Source: UBA6382 sp963617965 (lineage in GTDB: Bacteria; Bacteroidota; Bacteroidia; Bacteroidales; Bacteroidaceae). Taken from it: a stretch of 64,000 nucleotides of DNA. Position 1 is the first letter of the stretch. Every line of letters starts with the position of its first letter. Made by a program: the position numbers and the translations under genes. This document shows, piece by piece, positions 34,901-42,305 of the stretch. The notes below the pieces were generated by a model. That model was given only the letters and a program-made list of their open reading frames with translations, made no database searches and was not told the DNA's origin. The DNA is taken from the NCBI GenBank assembly GCA_963617965.1, contig CAVEQO010000006.1, forward strand, positions 7,923 through 71,922, read 5' to 3'.

Positions 34901-35706
34901 GCCTTGTCGTGGCGGTCGTACCATTCCAATTGTCTGTCGATGCGTGTCAGCTCGTTGCTGTATTTCGTTTTCTGGCTGTTGCACAGGTTGAGGTTCTCTT
35001 CCGCCCTTTGCAGATCTTCTTCCGCCAGCTTGCCTTTGCTCAGCCCTTCCATGCGCTGCATCGCCCCGGTGTAGTCGCGTTCGGCATCTTTGGTCTTCAG
35101 GAAGATGCGCCGTGAAATCTCTGCGTAGATTTCTGTGCCCGTAATTTTTTCAAGCAACTGCGATTTTTCGGCTTTTTTCGCGGACAGAAAATTGGTGAAG
35201 CTGTTTTGTGCCAGAATAACCGTGCGTGTGAACTGGCTGTAGTCAAGTTTTATTATCCGGGTGATGAGGGACTGTACTTCCTTGTTCCTGTCGGCAAGGG
35301 TGGTGTGTTTGGGGTGAAGTTGTTCCAGACTGCGGTTCAGGGGCCTGAACTTGTTGTTGCGGTTCAGGCTTACGCTCCATACGGCGAGATACTGGCTGTC
35401 GTCGCTGAGCGAGAAAGTCACTTTGCTGTAACCTTGTGTCGTGCCGCGCCGTAGCATATTGCACGTGTTGAAAATGTTGGGTGTGCTGTCATCGGCATTT
35501 TTGGCTGAGGCCTCCTTGTTGGCAAGTCGCGGGGCCTCGTTGTACAGGGCAAGGCAAATAGCATCGAGAATGGTGCTTTTGCCAGCCCCCGTATTGCCCG
35601 TGATGGCAAACAGTCCGGCCGACTTGAGGGGCTCCTGTGTGAAGTCAATGGACTGCTTGCCCTCTATTGACGCAAGGTTGCATATTTCTATTTTGTCTAT
35701 TCTCAT
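31957..35706 (-). CDS. sbcC: SbcC-like DNA repair ATPase (Rad50/SbcC family)
   Basis: The 1249-residue SMC-like ATPase partners the SbcD nuclease to open and trim DNA hairpins, palindromes and protein-blocked ends. Walker A (ITGNTGAGKSTILDAI) is near residue 35. Two long coiled-coil arms follow, with a zinc hook CPLC at Cys609 and Cys612 in the middle. The ABC signature LSGGESFIVSLSLALGLSSL and Walker B (SLFIDEGFGNLD) lie near the C-terminus. It begins 15 bases after sbcD on the same strand. Its presence is notable in a genome segment that uses several long perfect palindromes as terminators. Confidence 0.96.
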   Translation of the reverse strand: MRIDKIEICNLASIEGKQSIDFTQEPLKSAGLFAITGNTGAGKSTILDAICLALYNEAPRLANKEASAKNADDSTPNIFNTCNMLRRGTTQGYSKVTFSLSDDSQYLAVWSVSLNRNNKFRPLNRSLEQLHPKHTTLADRNKEVQSLITRIIKLDYSQFTRTVILAQNSFTNFLSAKKAEKSQLLEKITGTEIYAEISRRIFLKTKDAERDYTGAMQRMEGLSKGKLAEEDLQRAEENLNLCNSQKTKYSNELTRIDRQLEWYDRHDKAMADLEHKKREQQEVQQEANAMADRQRELERYDRLQPFAPTFIAIKQAEQDLRLRKNDISEKEAQTERAKRRTEELQSLLDEARTQLLNAQQILSAQQPNINKGRRLEGQLAATEEQLKSTRHELARHEETLTQRHDNLRAKAGELKSCEERIAEAKRTLQTMAQHRTMMSQTELIRTRLDKMNTMRLSILAAEESICDNNGKLRHWKEEDLRLRDEAGTMQEALVQLNSNLHIHEQANLGIDSNQLQQKLNSLSDQVVRSKNAITLWKRIDSCYAEINSKTNELHQCKAANKQREKDAENLGMKVQLLKDSYEQVHRTYTMSQSQDIKSLRQELVEGSPCPLCGSSHHPYHSDSEQHLGLLLESLTEQFNAAQENLRQAMEQHSALLNLYNEEQGRIAVLEQFLQRLRHEQEENTEAWKTYADLDSSFGQCDSSVNSYSRNTRLHQIYENSCHERDTVSRQFADFNKHQEEINLLNARIQALQAKIAENGRLRAQTVTNCSVTENNILALQQDAEHNRHLLAEETARIAPLITINGWKERWANSYEAFDHELQIRKKHWDTCTETLQKEENSQFRLQQELNAIASSIEDLQNVRQTLTTQADTLQQEINKDKEELQALFGGHSVDSEAARLAHAVDAARSRADAAQLESNKAKEQLVSLASCTESLNRQYRDREEEHRELRTKLDIDISRFNLDEHATLQYFELDKYFTNPQDWAKLRADIANLKTRLDAINFKVDAANAAMLDVETSPYRPSDSDPEDSKASLTTKKEDLRIAAKENEENLHQTDFLIKAHNESKRAADDFAPTLEKTKDNCLAWQRLCSVLGSADGKTFREIAQCYTFESLVGYANRQLEDLTPRYKLRAKPGTLQLYVTDHHMFDQIRPVNSLSGGESFIVSLSLALGLSSLSSNNLDIGSLFIDEGFGNLDTNNLNMVIDALSNLQHTQRRKVGIISHTEEIRSRISPKIQLESEPGGKSRITVTD

Positions 35707-35721
35707 TGTGTGTTGTCGTGT

Positions 35722-36978
35722 TCAGTTCAGGGACGGGGTTTCTTCTTCGTTGTTCTGCGCTTCCTGCACCGCAGCGTTGAAACGTTCTATGATGTCATCG
35801 CTCATTTCCTCGCCTGTGACCTGCAGGTAAGCATCAAGGGCTATGTCAAGGGGTGTGCGTCTGAGCAGTTGCTCAAGAGTGTTGGATGACGGAGTGCCTG
35901 TCTTGGTGGAAGCCGGGACTTCTTTGACGAGTTTGCACAGCCTTGCGGCTTTGCTGTCGAGAGCATTGAGGATTTCGTTCTGTGCCGCTCCTCCGGCTTC
36001 GCTGTCCCGTAGTTTTATTTCAAGATATGGCCACAGGTCGTTGTCTTGCCTGCTTTTGTCGGGCAGTTGCCTTATCATGGCAAGAATGTCGCCCAGAGAA
36101 GCCGCACCGTTGTCCGGAAAGGAGACAACCCTGCGCAGGGGAGAGTATTCCACCTGCTCCACTACAAGTCCTCCTGTCGGCCCGACTGTCACTTTGTTTA
36201 CTCCGCGACGGTAATGTTTTTCGGCAAAGCTCATCGGTATCGGACTGCCGGCATAGAAAACCATATGGTCGCCGCCCACCTGCTGGGCTTTGTGAATGTG
36301 CCCCAGTGCCACATAACTCACGTTGCGGTCAAGTGCATCTACATCGGTGCAGTCCTCGCCCCCTACCACAAGCCGTTCGGAGTGGTCGTTGAGGGCAACT
36401 TCCGCTCCCGCAGCGTATAGGTGAGCCATAAGTATTACGGGTGTATGCTTTCCGCAGGTCTTGTGCGCCCGCCCTGCCAAATCGGCAAAAAACTCCTTGA
36501 TGCTGTCCGTGCGCGGTTTGCCGGAATCCAGATCGGTGGGGCGTATGTAGGGCACGGCCAGCACTGCGGCACACTCGTCGGGGTTGTCGATTGCCCTTAT
36601 TGGAACAATCAGGTCGTCAAGCACAGGTTGCCATTTCTCGTTGTGCCGTATATAGCCCCTTATCGTCACGCCGAGACCGTGCAGTAGCGAGGCGGGAGCC
36701 TGTAGTCGCCGCCCCGAATCGTGGTTGCCTGCGGTGATGATAACCTGCAACCCTTTGTACAGGTGGGTAACGGTGTTGAGGAACGTGTAGAGCTGCTCTT
36801 CGGCCTGTGCGGACGGGTTGGCGCAGTCAAACACGTCGCCGCTCACCAGCAGGGCGTCGGGCCGTTCTTCTTCTATGAGGTCTTGCAGCCATTTCAGGAA
36901 ATGCCGGTGCTCGGTTGTGCGGTCAAAACCGTGGAAGTTGTCGCCGAGATGCCAGTCGGCAGTATGTATTATCTTCAT
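35722..36978 (-). CDS. sbcD: SbcD-like nuclease subunit (Mre11/SbcD family)
   Basis: The 418-residue metallophosphoesterase acts with SbcC as an ATP-dependent exonuclease and endonuclease. Metal-binding motifs are in order: HTADWHLG near the N-terminus, VSGDVFDCANP, ITAGNHDSGRRL (catalytic His), MAHLYAAG and ALGHIHKAQQ. The C-terminal capping region is followed by an acidic tail. It is the first gene of a four-gene minus-strand operon, with a -7 box 28 bases upstream. Confidence 0.95.
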   Translation of the reverse strand: MKIIHTADWHLGDNFHGFDRTTEHRHFLKWLQDLIEEERPDALLVSGDVFDCANPSAQAEEQLYTFLNTVTHLYKGLQVIITAGNHDSGRRLQAPASLLHGLGVTIRGYIRHNEKWQPVLDDLIVPIRAIDNPDECAAVLAVPYIRPTDLDSGKPRTDSIKEFFADLAGRAHKTCGKHTPVILMAHLYAAGAEVALNDHSERLVVGGEDCTDVDALDRNVSYVALGHIHKAQQVGGDHMVFYAGSPIPMSFAEKHYRRGVNKVTVGPTGGLVVEQVEYSPLRRVVSFPDNGAASLGDILAMIRQLPDKSRQDNDLWPYLEIKLRDSEAGGAAQNEILNALDSKAARLCKLVKEVPASTKTGTPSSNTLEQLLRRTPLDIALDAYLQVTGEEMSDDIIERFNAAVQEAQNNEEETPSLN

Positions 36979-37005
36979 GCTTGTATGCGAGAGTGTTGTT
37001 GACTA

Positions 37006-37013
37006 CAAAATTA
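37006..37013 (-). promoter_or_regulatory. -7 box of the sbcD operon
   Basis: TAATTTTG on the minus strand fits TAnnTTTG, 27 bases upstream of the sbcD ATG. Confidence 0.5.
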
Positions 37014-37097
37014 GCATAATTATGTGAGAACGCAGTTCAAGGCTGTCGTATAAAACAAATAGTTAATGGCGCAGCTTCTTTTGCGTCCGTTTTTCAC

Positions 37098-37105
37098 TAC
37101 CTTTG
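37098..37105 (+). promoter_or_regulatory. -7 box almost touching the metal-binding protein gene
   Basis: TACCTTTG ends only four bases before the ATG at 37110, and a TTTG lies 14 bases upstream of it (37080-37083). If used, the transcript would be nearly leaderless. Confidence 0.5.
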
Positions 37106-37109
37106 CAAT

Positions 37110-37952
37110 ATGATACGTGCGTCTTTGCGGTATTCCCTTACAGTTGCTTCAGCAGCCGTGATGCTGTTGTTGGTTGGATGCTCCCCCGATACGGTACGGT
37201 GCAACTACAAGGCTTCCGTGACCATTGAGCCGCTCCGCTTTTTTGTCAACCGCCTGGCAGGTCCGCGCTGGCAGGTCAGCACCGTGGTGCCCAAGGGCTT
37301 CAGCCCCGAGGAGTTCATGCCCACGGCAGGGCAGATGGCGGGTGTGGCAGAGTCCTGCTGCCTGTTCAAGGTGGGCAGGCTGGGCTTCGAGACTTCTGCG
37401 CTTGCCGATGCCGTGTCGGCGGGTGGCATATACGTGTGTGACACGTCCGAGGGACTGCATGCCCGCTCATCCGACCCCCACACATGGACATCGCCGGCCA
37501 ATGCCCGGATTATTTGCCGTAACATCGCCCGTACCCTTGCGCGACTTGACACGGCTAACGCCCGGGAGTATGCCGCGCGTCTGCGCCTAGTGGAGGCCGG
37601 CATTGACTCTCTCCACAGGGAGTTGGCGGCTGTCACCGGAAAATTGCCGTCGCGTGCGTTCGTGATAGCCCATCCAGCCCTGACACAGTTCGCAGAAGAC
37701 TACGGACTGCACCAGATTGCCATAGAGAGTGGGGGCAAGGAGCCTACACCGGGTGTGGTGAAGGAACTCATAAACAGGGCGCGCAAGGAAAGGGTGAGGG
37801 TCGTCTTTGTGCAACAGGAGTTCGCTGAAAACGCCGCTCTGGTCATAGCGGAGGAAACGGGTGCGCGCATTGTGCGTATCAATCCTTTGGCATACGACTG
37901 GAGCGGACAGCTTATGCTAGTGGCACGCTCACTTGAAAATGCAACAGAATGA
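37110..37952 (+). CDS. Zinc/manganese-type ABC transporter substrate-binding lipoprotein (ZnuA-like)
   Basis: The 280-residue protein has a lipoprotein signal ending LLLVGC (Cys24). It belongs to the cluster A-I metal-binding proteins: IEPLRFFVNRLAG, then VVPKGFSPEEFMPTAGQM, SDPHTWTSPANARII and VIAHPALTQFAEDYGL. In ZnuA/PsaA the three regions give His ligands; here the first is Glu-rich (SPEEFMPT), while HTW and AHP supply two His, a pattern I recall as common in Bacteroidota. It would capture zinc or manganese in the periplasm. The next gene encodes the ATPase, overlapping by four bases. No permease gene follows. Confidence 0.88.
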   Translation: MIRASLRYSLTVASAAVMLLLVGCSPDTVRCNYKASVTIEPLRFFVNRLAGPRWQVSTVVPKGFSPEEFMPTAGQMAGVAESCCLFKVGRLGFETSALADAVSAGGIYVCDTSEGLHARSSDPHTWTSPANARIICRNIARTLARLDTANAREYAARLRLVEAGIDSLHRELAAVTGKLPSRAFVIAHPALTQFAEDYGLHQIAIESGGKEPTPGVVKELINRARKERVRVVFVQQEFAENAALVIAEETGARIVRINPLAYDWSGQLMLVARSLENATE

Positions 37953-38755
37953 AGCCGTTGATCAAAATAGACAATCTGACGGTGGCCTACGATGGCAAGC
38001 CCGTGCTGCAGGATGTGTGTCTCACGGTGGAACAAAACGACTTCCTCGGAGTGATAGGCCCCAACGGGGGCGGTAAGACCACGTTGGTCAAAGCCATTCT
38101 CGGGCTGGTGCCCCATGTCAGCGGAACCATAGAATATTTCAGCCTCGCCGGACAGCCGGCAGACTGTTTGAACATCGGCTATCTGCCTCAGTACCTGTCG
38201 TTCGATTTCAGCTTTCCCGTCACTGTCTCCGAGGTGATAGCGAGCGGTCTCCTTACGGGGCGTTCGCTCTTCCACCGCTTTACTGCGGCGGAGCGCGCCA
38301 GAGCGGCCGAAGTGATGGATCTGTTCGGGCTGAAATCGCTTGCGGGACATTCCGTGGGGAGATTGTCGGGCGGTCAGCGACAGCGTGTGCTTATGGCCAG
38401 GGCCATGGTCAGCGGACCGCAGCTGCTCGTGTTGGACGAACCGTCCACATACATGGACAAGGACAGTGAGGGTATGATGTACGACCTGCTGCGTGACATC
38501 AACAGCCGCTGCGCCATAATGCTCGTGAGCCACGATGTCGGCACTATCGTCCGCGAGGTGCGCAACATAGCCTGCGTCAACCGCACCCTGCACTACCACC
38601 CTTCGGCAGAACCTGCCGATGAATGGTTCGGTCGCGAGGTGGGTTGCCCGTTCGAGATGGTTGCCCATGGGCGTGTGCCCCACCGCATACTTTCCGCCCA
38701 CAGTCCGTCTGCACGGAATGACAACAGAAATCTTTCGCCCGGACACGATGCGTGA
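37949..38755 (+). CDS. Metal ABC transporter ATPase (ZnuC-like)
   Basis: This 268-residue cytoplasmic ATPase would energise metal import. Walker A is GPNGGGKTTLVKA, the Q-loop lies in IGYLPQYLSFDFSFP, the signature is RLSGGQRQRVLMARA, Walker B is LLVLDEPSTYMD, and the switch His is in MLVSHDVG. It starts in an ATGA overlap with the ZnuA-like gene. The C-terminal tail after residue 225 is poorly conserved. The expected membrane permease (ZnuB-like) is absent downstream; the next gene, 24 bases on, is serine dehydratase. Confidence 0.92.
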   Translation: MKPLIKIDNLTVAYDGKPVLQDVCLTVEQNDFLGVIGPNGGGKTTLVKAILGLVPHVSGTIEYFSLAGQPADCLNIGYLPQYLSFDFSFPVTVSEVIASGLLTGRSLFHRFTAAERARAAEVMDLFGLKSLAGHSVGRLSGGQRQRVLMARAMVSGPQLLVLDEPSTYMDKDSEGMMYDLLRDINSRCAIMLVSHDVGTIVREVRNIACVNRTLHYHPSAEPADEWFGREVGCPFEMVAHGRVPHRILSAHSPSARNDNRNLSPGHDA

Positions 38756-38779
38756 CGGGTGGGAAAACCATATAACACT

Positions 38780-39985
38780 ATGAAAAGTCTGAAAGAGATA
38801 TACAGGATAGGCTACGGACCCAGTTCGAGCCACACCATGGGGCCTTCCACGGCTGCGGGGATTTTTCTGGAACACAACACGGCCGCTGTTCGCTACAGGG
38901 TCACGCTCTACGGCAGCCTTGCCGCTACCGGCAGGGGGCACCTCACCGATGTGGCCGTGGAAGCAGTCTTCCGCAACACCGGCAAGGATGCCGAAATCGT
39001 GTGGTGTCCCAAGACGTTCCTCCCGTTCCATCCCAACGCCATGATGTTCGAGGCTCTGTCGGCAGACGGCTCCGTTGTTGACACGTGGACGGTCTATAGC
39101 GTGGGCGGAGGGGCGTTGAAAGAGGAGTCCCCAAAATATCTCGGGGAGCAGGAATCTGACATCTATGCCCTCAGTACCATTGACGGAATAATGGCTCATT
39201 GTGAGGAAAAAGGCATGGACTTCTGGGAGTATGTCAAGGAATGCGAGCAGCCGGGAGTATGGGATTTTCTCGGCGATGTGTGGACGGCAATGAAAGAGTC
39301 CATCGTGCGCGGTCTGGCTGCCGAGGAGGTACTGCCGGGAGTTCTTCACCTCAAGCGCAAGGCGGCAAAGTTCTTCGTCAAGGCCAACAGCTATGTCCCC
39401 TCGCTCCAGTCAAAGGGAGTGACCTTTGCCTACGCACTTGCGGTGGCGGAGGAGAACGCCTCTGGTGGCATCATCGTGACCGCTCCTACGTGCGGCTCAT
39501 GCGGTGTGGTGCCGTCAGTGCTCTATCAGGTACAGCAGAAACACAAGTTCAGCGATGAGCGCATCGTCAGGGCTCTGGCCACGGCGGGGCTGTTTGGCAA
39601 CGTGGTCAAGGCCAATGCGTCCATCTCCGGTGCGGAAGTGGGCTGTCAGGGAGAGATAGGTACCGCCTGCGCCATGGCATCCGCTGCCGTGTGCCAGTTG
39701 TTCGGCGGCTCGGTAGCGCAGGTGGAATACGCCGCCGAAATGGGGCTTGAGCATCACCTCGGCATGACGTGCGACCCCGTGTGCGGACTGGTGCAGATAC
39801 CGTGCATAGAGCGCAACGCCTATGCGGCAGTGCGGGCTATGGATGCCAGCCTGTACTCTGCCCTCACCGACGGACGCCACTCCGTTAGCTTTGACAAGGT
39901 GGTCAGGGTGATGAAGCAAACAGGCCACGACTTGCCCTCTGTCTACAAGGAAACGTCTGAGGGAGGATTGGCCACGCATTTCTGA
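38780..39985 (+). CDS. sdaA: L-serine ammonia-lyase, iron-sulfur type
   Basis: The 401-residue single-chain (beta-alpha) enzyme deaminates L-serine to pyruvate and ammonia. The N-terminal opening YGPSSSHTMGPSTAAG is the beta-domain signature. The [4Fe-4S] ligands can be placed at Cys289 (GCQGEIG), Cys331 (TCDPVCG) and Cys342 (PCIERN); the 42- and 11-residue spacings match those I recall for the Legionella enzyme. The ATG at 38780 is preferred to an upstream in-frame GTG because it lies directly before the conserved start. It shares a bidirectional terminator with the SIMPL gene. Confidence 0.95.
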   Translation: MKSLKEIYRIGYGPSSSHTMGPSTAAGIFLEHNTAAVRYRVTLYGSLAATGRGHLTDVAVEAVFRNTGKDAEIVWCPKTFLPFHPNAMMFEALSADGSVVDTWTVYSVGGGALKEESPKYLGEQESDIYALSTIDGIMAHCEEKGMDFWEYVKECEQPGVWDFLGDVWTAMKESIVRGLAAEEVLPGVLHLKRKAAKFFVKANSYVPSLQSKGVTFAYALAVAEENASGGIIVTAPTCGSCGVVPSVLYQVQQKHKFSDERIVRALATAGLFGNVVKANASISGAEVGCQGEIGTACAMASAAVCQLFGGSVAQVEYAAEMGLEHHLGMTCDPVCGLVQIPCIERNAYAAVRAMDASLYSALTDGRHSVSFDKVVRVMKQTGHDLPSVYKETSEGGLATHF

Positions 39986-39988
39986 AAC

Positions 39989-40031
39989 AAAAAACACCGT
40001 CCGCGAAAAGAAAAAGCGGACGGTGTTTTTT
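39989..40031. terminator. 16-bp stem bidirectional terminator
   Basis: AAAAAACACCGTCCGC pairs exactly with GCGGACGGTGTTTTTT across an 11-base loop. Poly-A and poly-T flanks give Rho-independent termination in both directions for sdaA and the SIMPL gene. Confidence 0.93.
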
Positions 40032-40056
40032 TATTGTGCGGTAGCTTGTGGCAACT

Positions 40057-40773
40057 TCAGTCTTTGAGCGAATAGGTCACGGTGGTTACTACGCGCACTT
40101 TCTTGATATAGGGAGTGTTGGAGTCGCGGTCTTCAATGGAGAACTGCCCTTGGTCGGCACTCATGATTTTGTCAAGCTTGCTGTTGCTGTTTTCGGCGAA
40201 CTGCGCAGCGGTACTCTCTGCGTTCTTGATGGCTTCCTGCATCATGGAAGGTTTCATCTTCTTGAAAGCCACGAACTCGTATGTCACGGGGCTTTCATAA
40301 CCTCCGTCAACGATGGCCACGCCTTTTTGGAGCAGCTCGCCCTGCCGCGCCAGAATGCTGCGCACGAGTTTCACGTTCGACGAGGTGACGGTGATGCTTG
40401 AGGTGACGTTGTAGCGGTAGGGCCGGCTGTTGTCGCTGTAGCGTTCTGCGTTGAGGTCAATGACCACGGGTGCGTTGATGCTTATCTCCGATGGCTTGAT
40501 GCCGTTGGCGAGGAGAAACTGCTTGATGGTGCCGGTGGTGGAGTTTATGCTCTTGTACAGTTCCGGAAGGTTGTTGCCTATCTCCTTTGACAGAATGGGC
40601 CATGTCACCTTGTCGGCCTCCACCTCCTTTTCCGCCAGCCCCTTTACCACTACTCTGCGGTCTTTGCCCGCCAGACTGTTGAGTCCTGATTTCACACAAA
40701 AGCCGAGCGCAACGATGCCCAAGGCAATGATCGCGGCCTGCTTGACACTAGAACTGATGGATGTAGGTTTCAT
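40057..40773 (-). CDS. SIMPL (DUF541) domain protein, membrane-anchored
   Basis: The 238-residue protein has one N-terminal hydrophobic anchor (about 12-33), then a SIMPL domain starting VVVKGLAEKEVEADKVTW and ending VRVVTTVTYSL. SIMPL proteins are periplasmic or surface-associated; bacterial members such as BP26 form oligomeric assemblies, and most have no known biochemical role. It is a single gene with its own -7 box and shares a terminator with sdaA. Confidence 0.88.
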   Translation of the reverse strand: MKPTSISSSVKQAAIIALGIVALGFCVKSGLNSLAGKDRRVVVKGLAEKEVEADKVTWPILSKEIGNNLPELYKSINSTTGTIKQFLLANGIKPSEISINAPVVIDLNAERYSDNSRPYRYNVTSSITVTSSNVKLVRSILARQGELLQKGVAIVDGGYESPVTYEFVAFKKMKPSMMQEAIKNAESTAAQFAENSNSKLDKIMSADQGQFSIEDRDSNTPYIKKVRVVTTVTYSLKD

Positions 40774-40803
40774 AATAAATGAGAGTTTAGGTTTTTACAT
40801 GTG

Positions 40804-40811
40804 CAAAAATA
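40804..40811 (-). promoter_or_regulatory. -7 box of the SIMPL gene
   Basis: TATTTTTG on the minus strand fits TAnnTTTG, 30 bases upstream of the ATG. Confidence 0.5.
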
Positions 40812-40884
40812 CGGATATTGCGCATGGAGTGATCTGTTTTTTGTGTTAAATAAGGCTAACGGGAGAGTGGGCAGTCCACCGGAC

Positions 40885-41340
40885 TTACAGGGCATCGAGT
40901 ATGAGTGCGAGCACTACGTAGCGCAGAGACTTGCCTATAACCATGGCTGTTACCGACTTGGCGAAGTCAACGCGCAGGATGCCGAGGGCAAGGGTTATGG
41001 CATCGCCTAATACAGGCACGCTCGAGAACAGTCCGGTCCAGGCCCCGTAGCGGCGCACCTTTTCCTTGGTGGCGGCGAGCTTTTCCTGCTTGATACGGAA
41101 CAGACGGTATACCCACTCTTCGTTGCACAGACGGCCTATGAGGTAGTTGAACACCCCTCCGAGCACATTGCCTACGGTGCTTGCCAGCACCAGTGTCCAG
41201 AGATTGAGACCGCCGGCATAGAGGGCGGTCAGTATGGCTTCGGAACTGAACGGAATGACGCTGCCTGCCAGAAAAGCCGCCACGCCCATGCCTACGTAGC
41301 CATAGTCAATCAGCAAACCGGCAACGTCAAGCAGCAGCAT
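40885..41340 (-). CDS. YqaA-like VTT/DedA-family membrane protein
   Basis: The 151-residue small membrane protein has SNARE-associated/VTT features: YGYVGMGVAAFLAGSVIPFSSE, then ASTVGNVLGGVFNYLIGR, and a C-terminal hydrophobic pair. The charged segment between (KQEKLAATKEKVRRYG) and the proline in SSVPVLGD are typical. DedA/YqaA relatives are linked to lipid scrambling or undecaprenyl phosphate recycling, but short YqaA forms are not characterised. The ATG at 41338-41340 is chosen over an upstream GTG; even so the start overlaps the end of the preceding membrane protein gene by 31 bases, suggesting coupled translation. Confidence 0.82.
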   Translation of the reverse strand: MLLLDVAGLLIDYGYVGMGVAAFLAGSVIPFSSEAILTALYAGGLNLWTLVLASTVGNVLGGVFNYLIGRLCNEEWVYRLFRIKQEKLAATKEKVRRYGAWTGLFSSVPVLGDAITLALGILRVDFAKSVTAMVIGKSLRYVVLALILDAL

Positions 41341-42281
41341 AGCAGTACGAAGAACCAGAACAAGGTATTGGCTACCCACCCCTTGGCGAAGACGAAATAG
41401 TGTGCCAGCAGGACGCTGTTGTAGAGTGCCGCCATGGTCGCCAGCAGCGAGTCGTGGCCGGTGGTGAAGAACTGTAGCAGCGTGATTGCGGGCCAGTGCA
41501 TGATAATGGTTGTGTAGTAGATGCGCGTGCGCACTTTGTCATTGTAGCGCGTGTGTAGGAAATGGACGATACCAACGAGACCGAACAGGCACATGTACAG
41601 TCGGTGGAGGTGTGGTGTTGACGGGTTGGCGGTGAAATTTCCGGTGCTGATTTCAGTTGTGACTATGTCCGATAGTAGCGGCACGGCATAGTCACGGAGT
41701 GCGGCATCCATTTCCTGTAGTGCAGTGGCTGCGGAATCATGGTAGATGTGCCAGCAGAAGAACGCCAGATAGGGTAGCAACAGTCCGAACGCAACGGCGG
41801 ACAATGCACGCGGCGTGAATGATCGCAGGGGCGTGAGCAACGACAGCAGGCATATTGGCATGAGCCACGCCAGCTGTGGCATGATCATGGTGAGCAGTGC
41901 GACTGAAACGGTGGCGGCGAATACGGGAGTCTGCGGTCTGGGGGACTGGTGCGACAGCAGCAGGCTTATGGTGTATGTCAACAGCAACATACATCCCGCC
42001 ATGTTCAGCGGAGACCAGCCATAGATGTGGGAGCAGAGAGCTTCTGTAATGATGAAGAGCGAAGCTACTGCCCAGCTGCGCACTCTGATGAGTTGTACGG
42101 CATTGCTGAACACGCGCAGGGCGACAGTGCTGGTCAGCAGCATGACCAGTGCCAGAAAAGACTCCAGGGAAAAATCCGTGTCGGCATACCACAGGATGCC
42201 CGCTACGGCTATGGACAGGGGGAACAGTGCCGCAGCCGTAGTGATGCGTGTCTTTATGGATCGTAAATGCGCTGCCGACAT
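41310..42281 (-). CDS. Polytopic membrane protein of unknown function
   Basis: I do not recognise this 323-residue protein beyond its layout: about nine or ten hydrophobic segments with short loops, one longer extracytoplasmic-looking segment (about 180-220) and a C-terminus that is almost entirely hydrophobic (TLFWFFVLLCCCLTLPVC). It resembles the uncharacterised Bacteroidales membrane proteins grouped near DUF6427, but I cannot confirm that. It lies between the BACON/NPCBM lipid- or sugar-surface candidate (24 bases upstream) and the YqaA-like gene (overlapping), so a role in the cell envelope is a reasonable guess. Confidence 0.75.
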   Translation of the reverse strand: MSAAHLRSIKTRITTAAALFPLSIAVAGILWYADTDFSLESFLALVMLLTSTVALRVFSNAVQLIRVRSWAVASLFIITEALCSHIYGWSPLNMAGCMLLLTYTISLLLSHQSPRPQTPVFAATVSVALLTMIMPQLAWLMPICLLSLLTPLRSFTPRALSAVAFGLLLPYLAFFCWHIYHDSAATALQEMDAALRDYAVPLLSDIVTTEISTGNFTANPSTPHLHRLYMCLFGLVGIVHFLHTRYNDKVRTRIYYTTIIMHWPAITLLQFFTTGHDSLLATMAALYNSVLLAHYFVFAKGWVANTLFWFFVLLCCCLTLPVC

Positions 42282-42305
42282 GATTGGACAGTACGGAAGC
42301 GAGGG

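Noticed and set aside
37700..39349. 549-codon minus-strand frame opposite the ABC ATPase and serine dehydratase genes
   Set aside because: Both plus-strand proteins are well-conserved families; the antisense frame has no recognisable domain.
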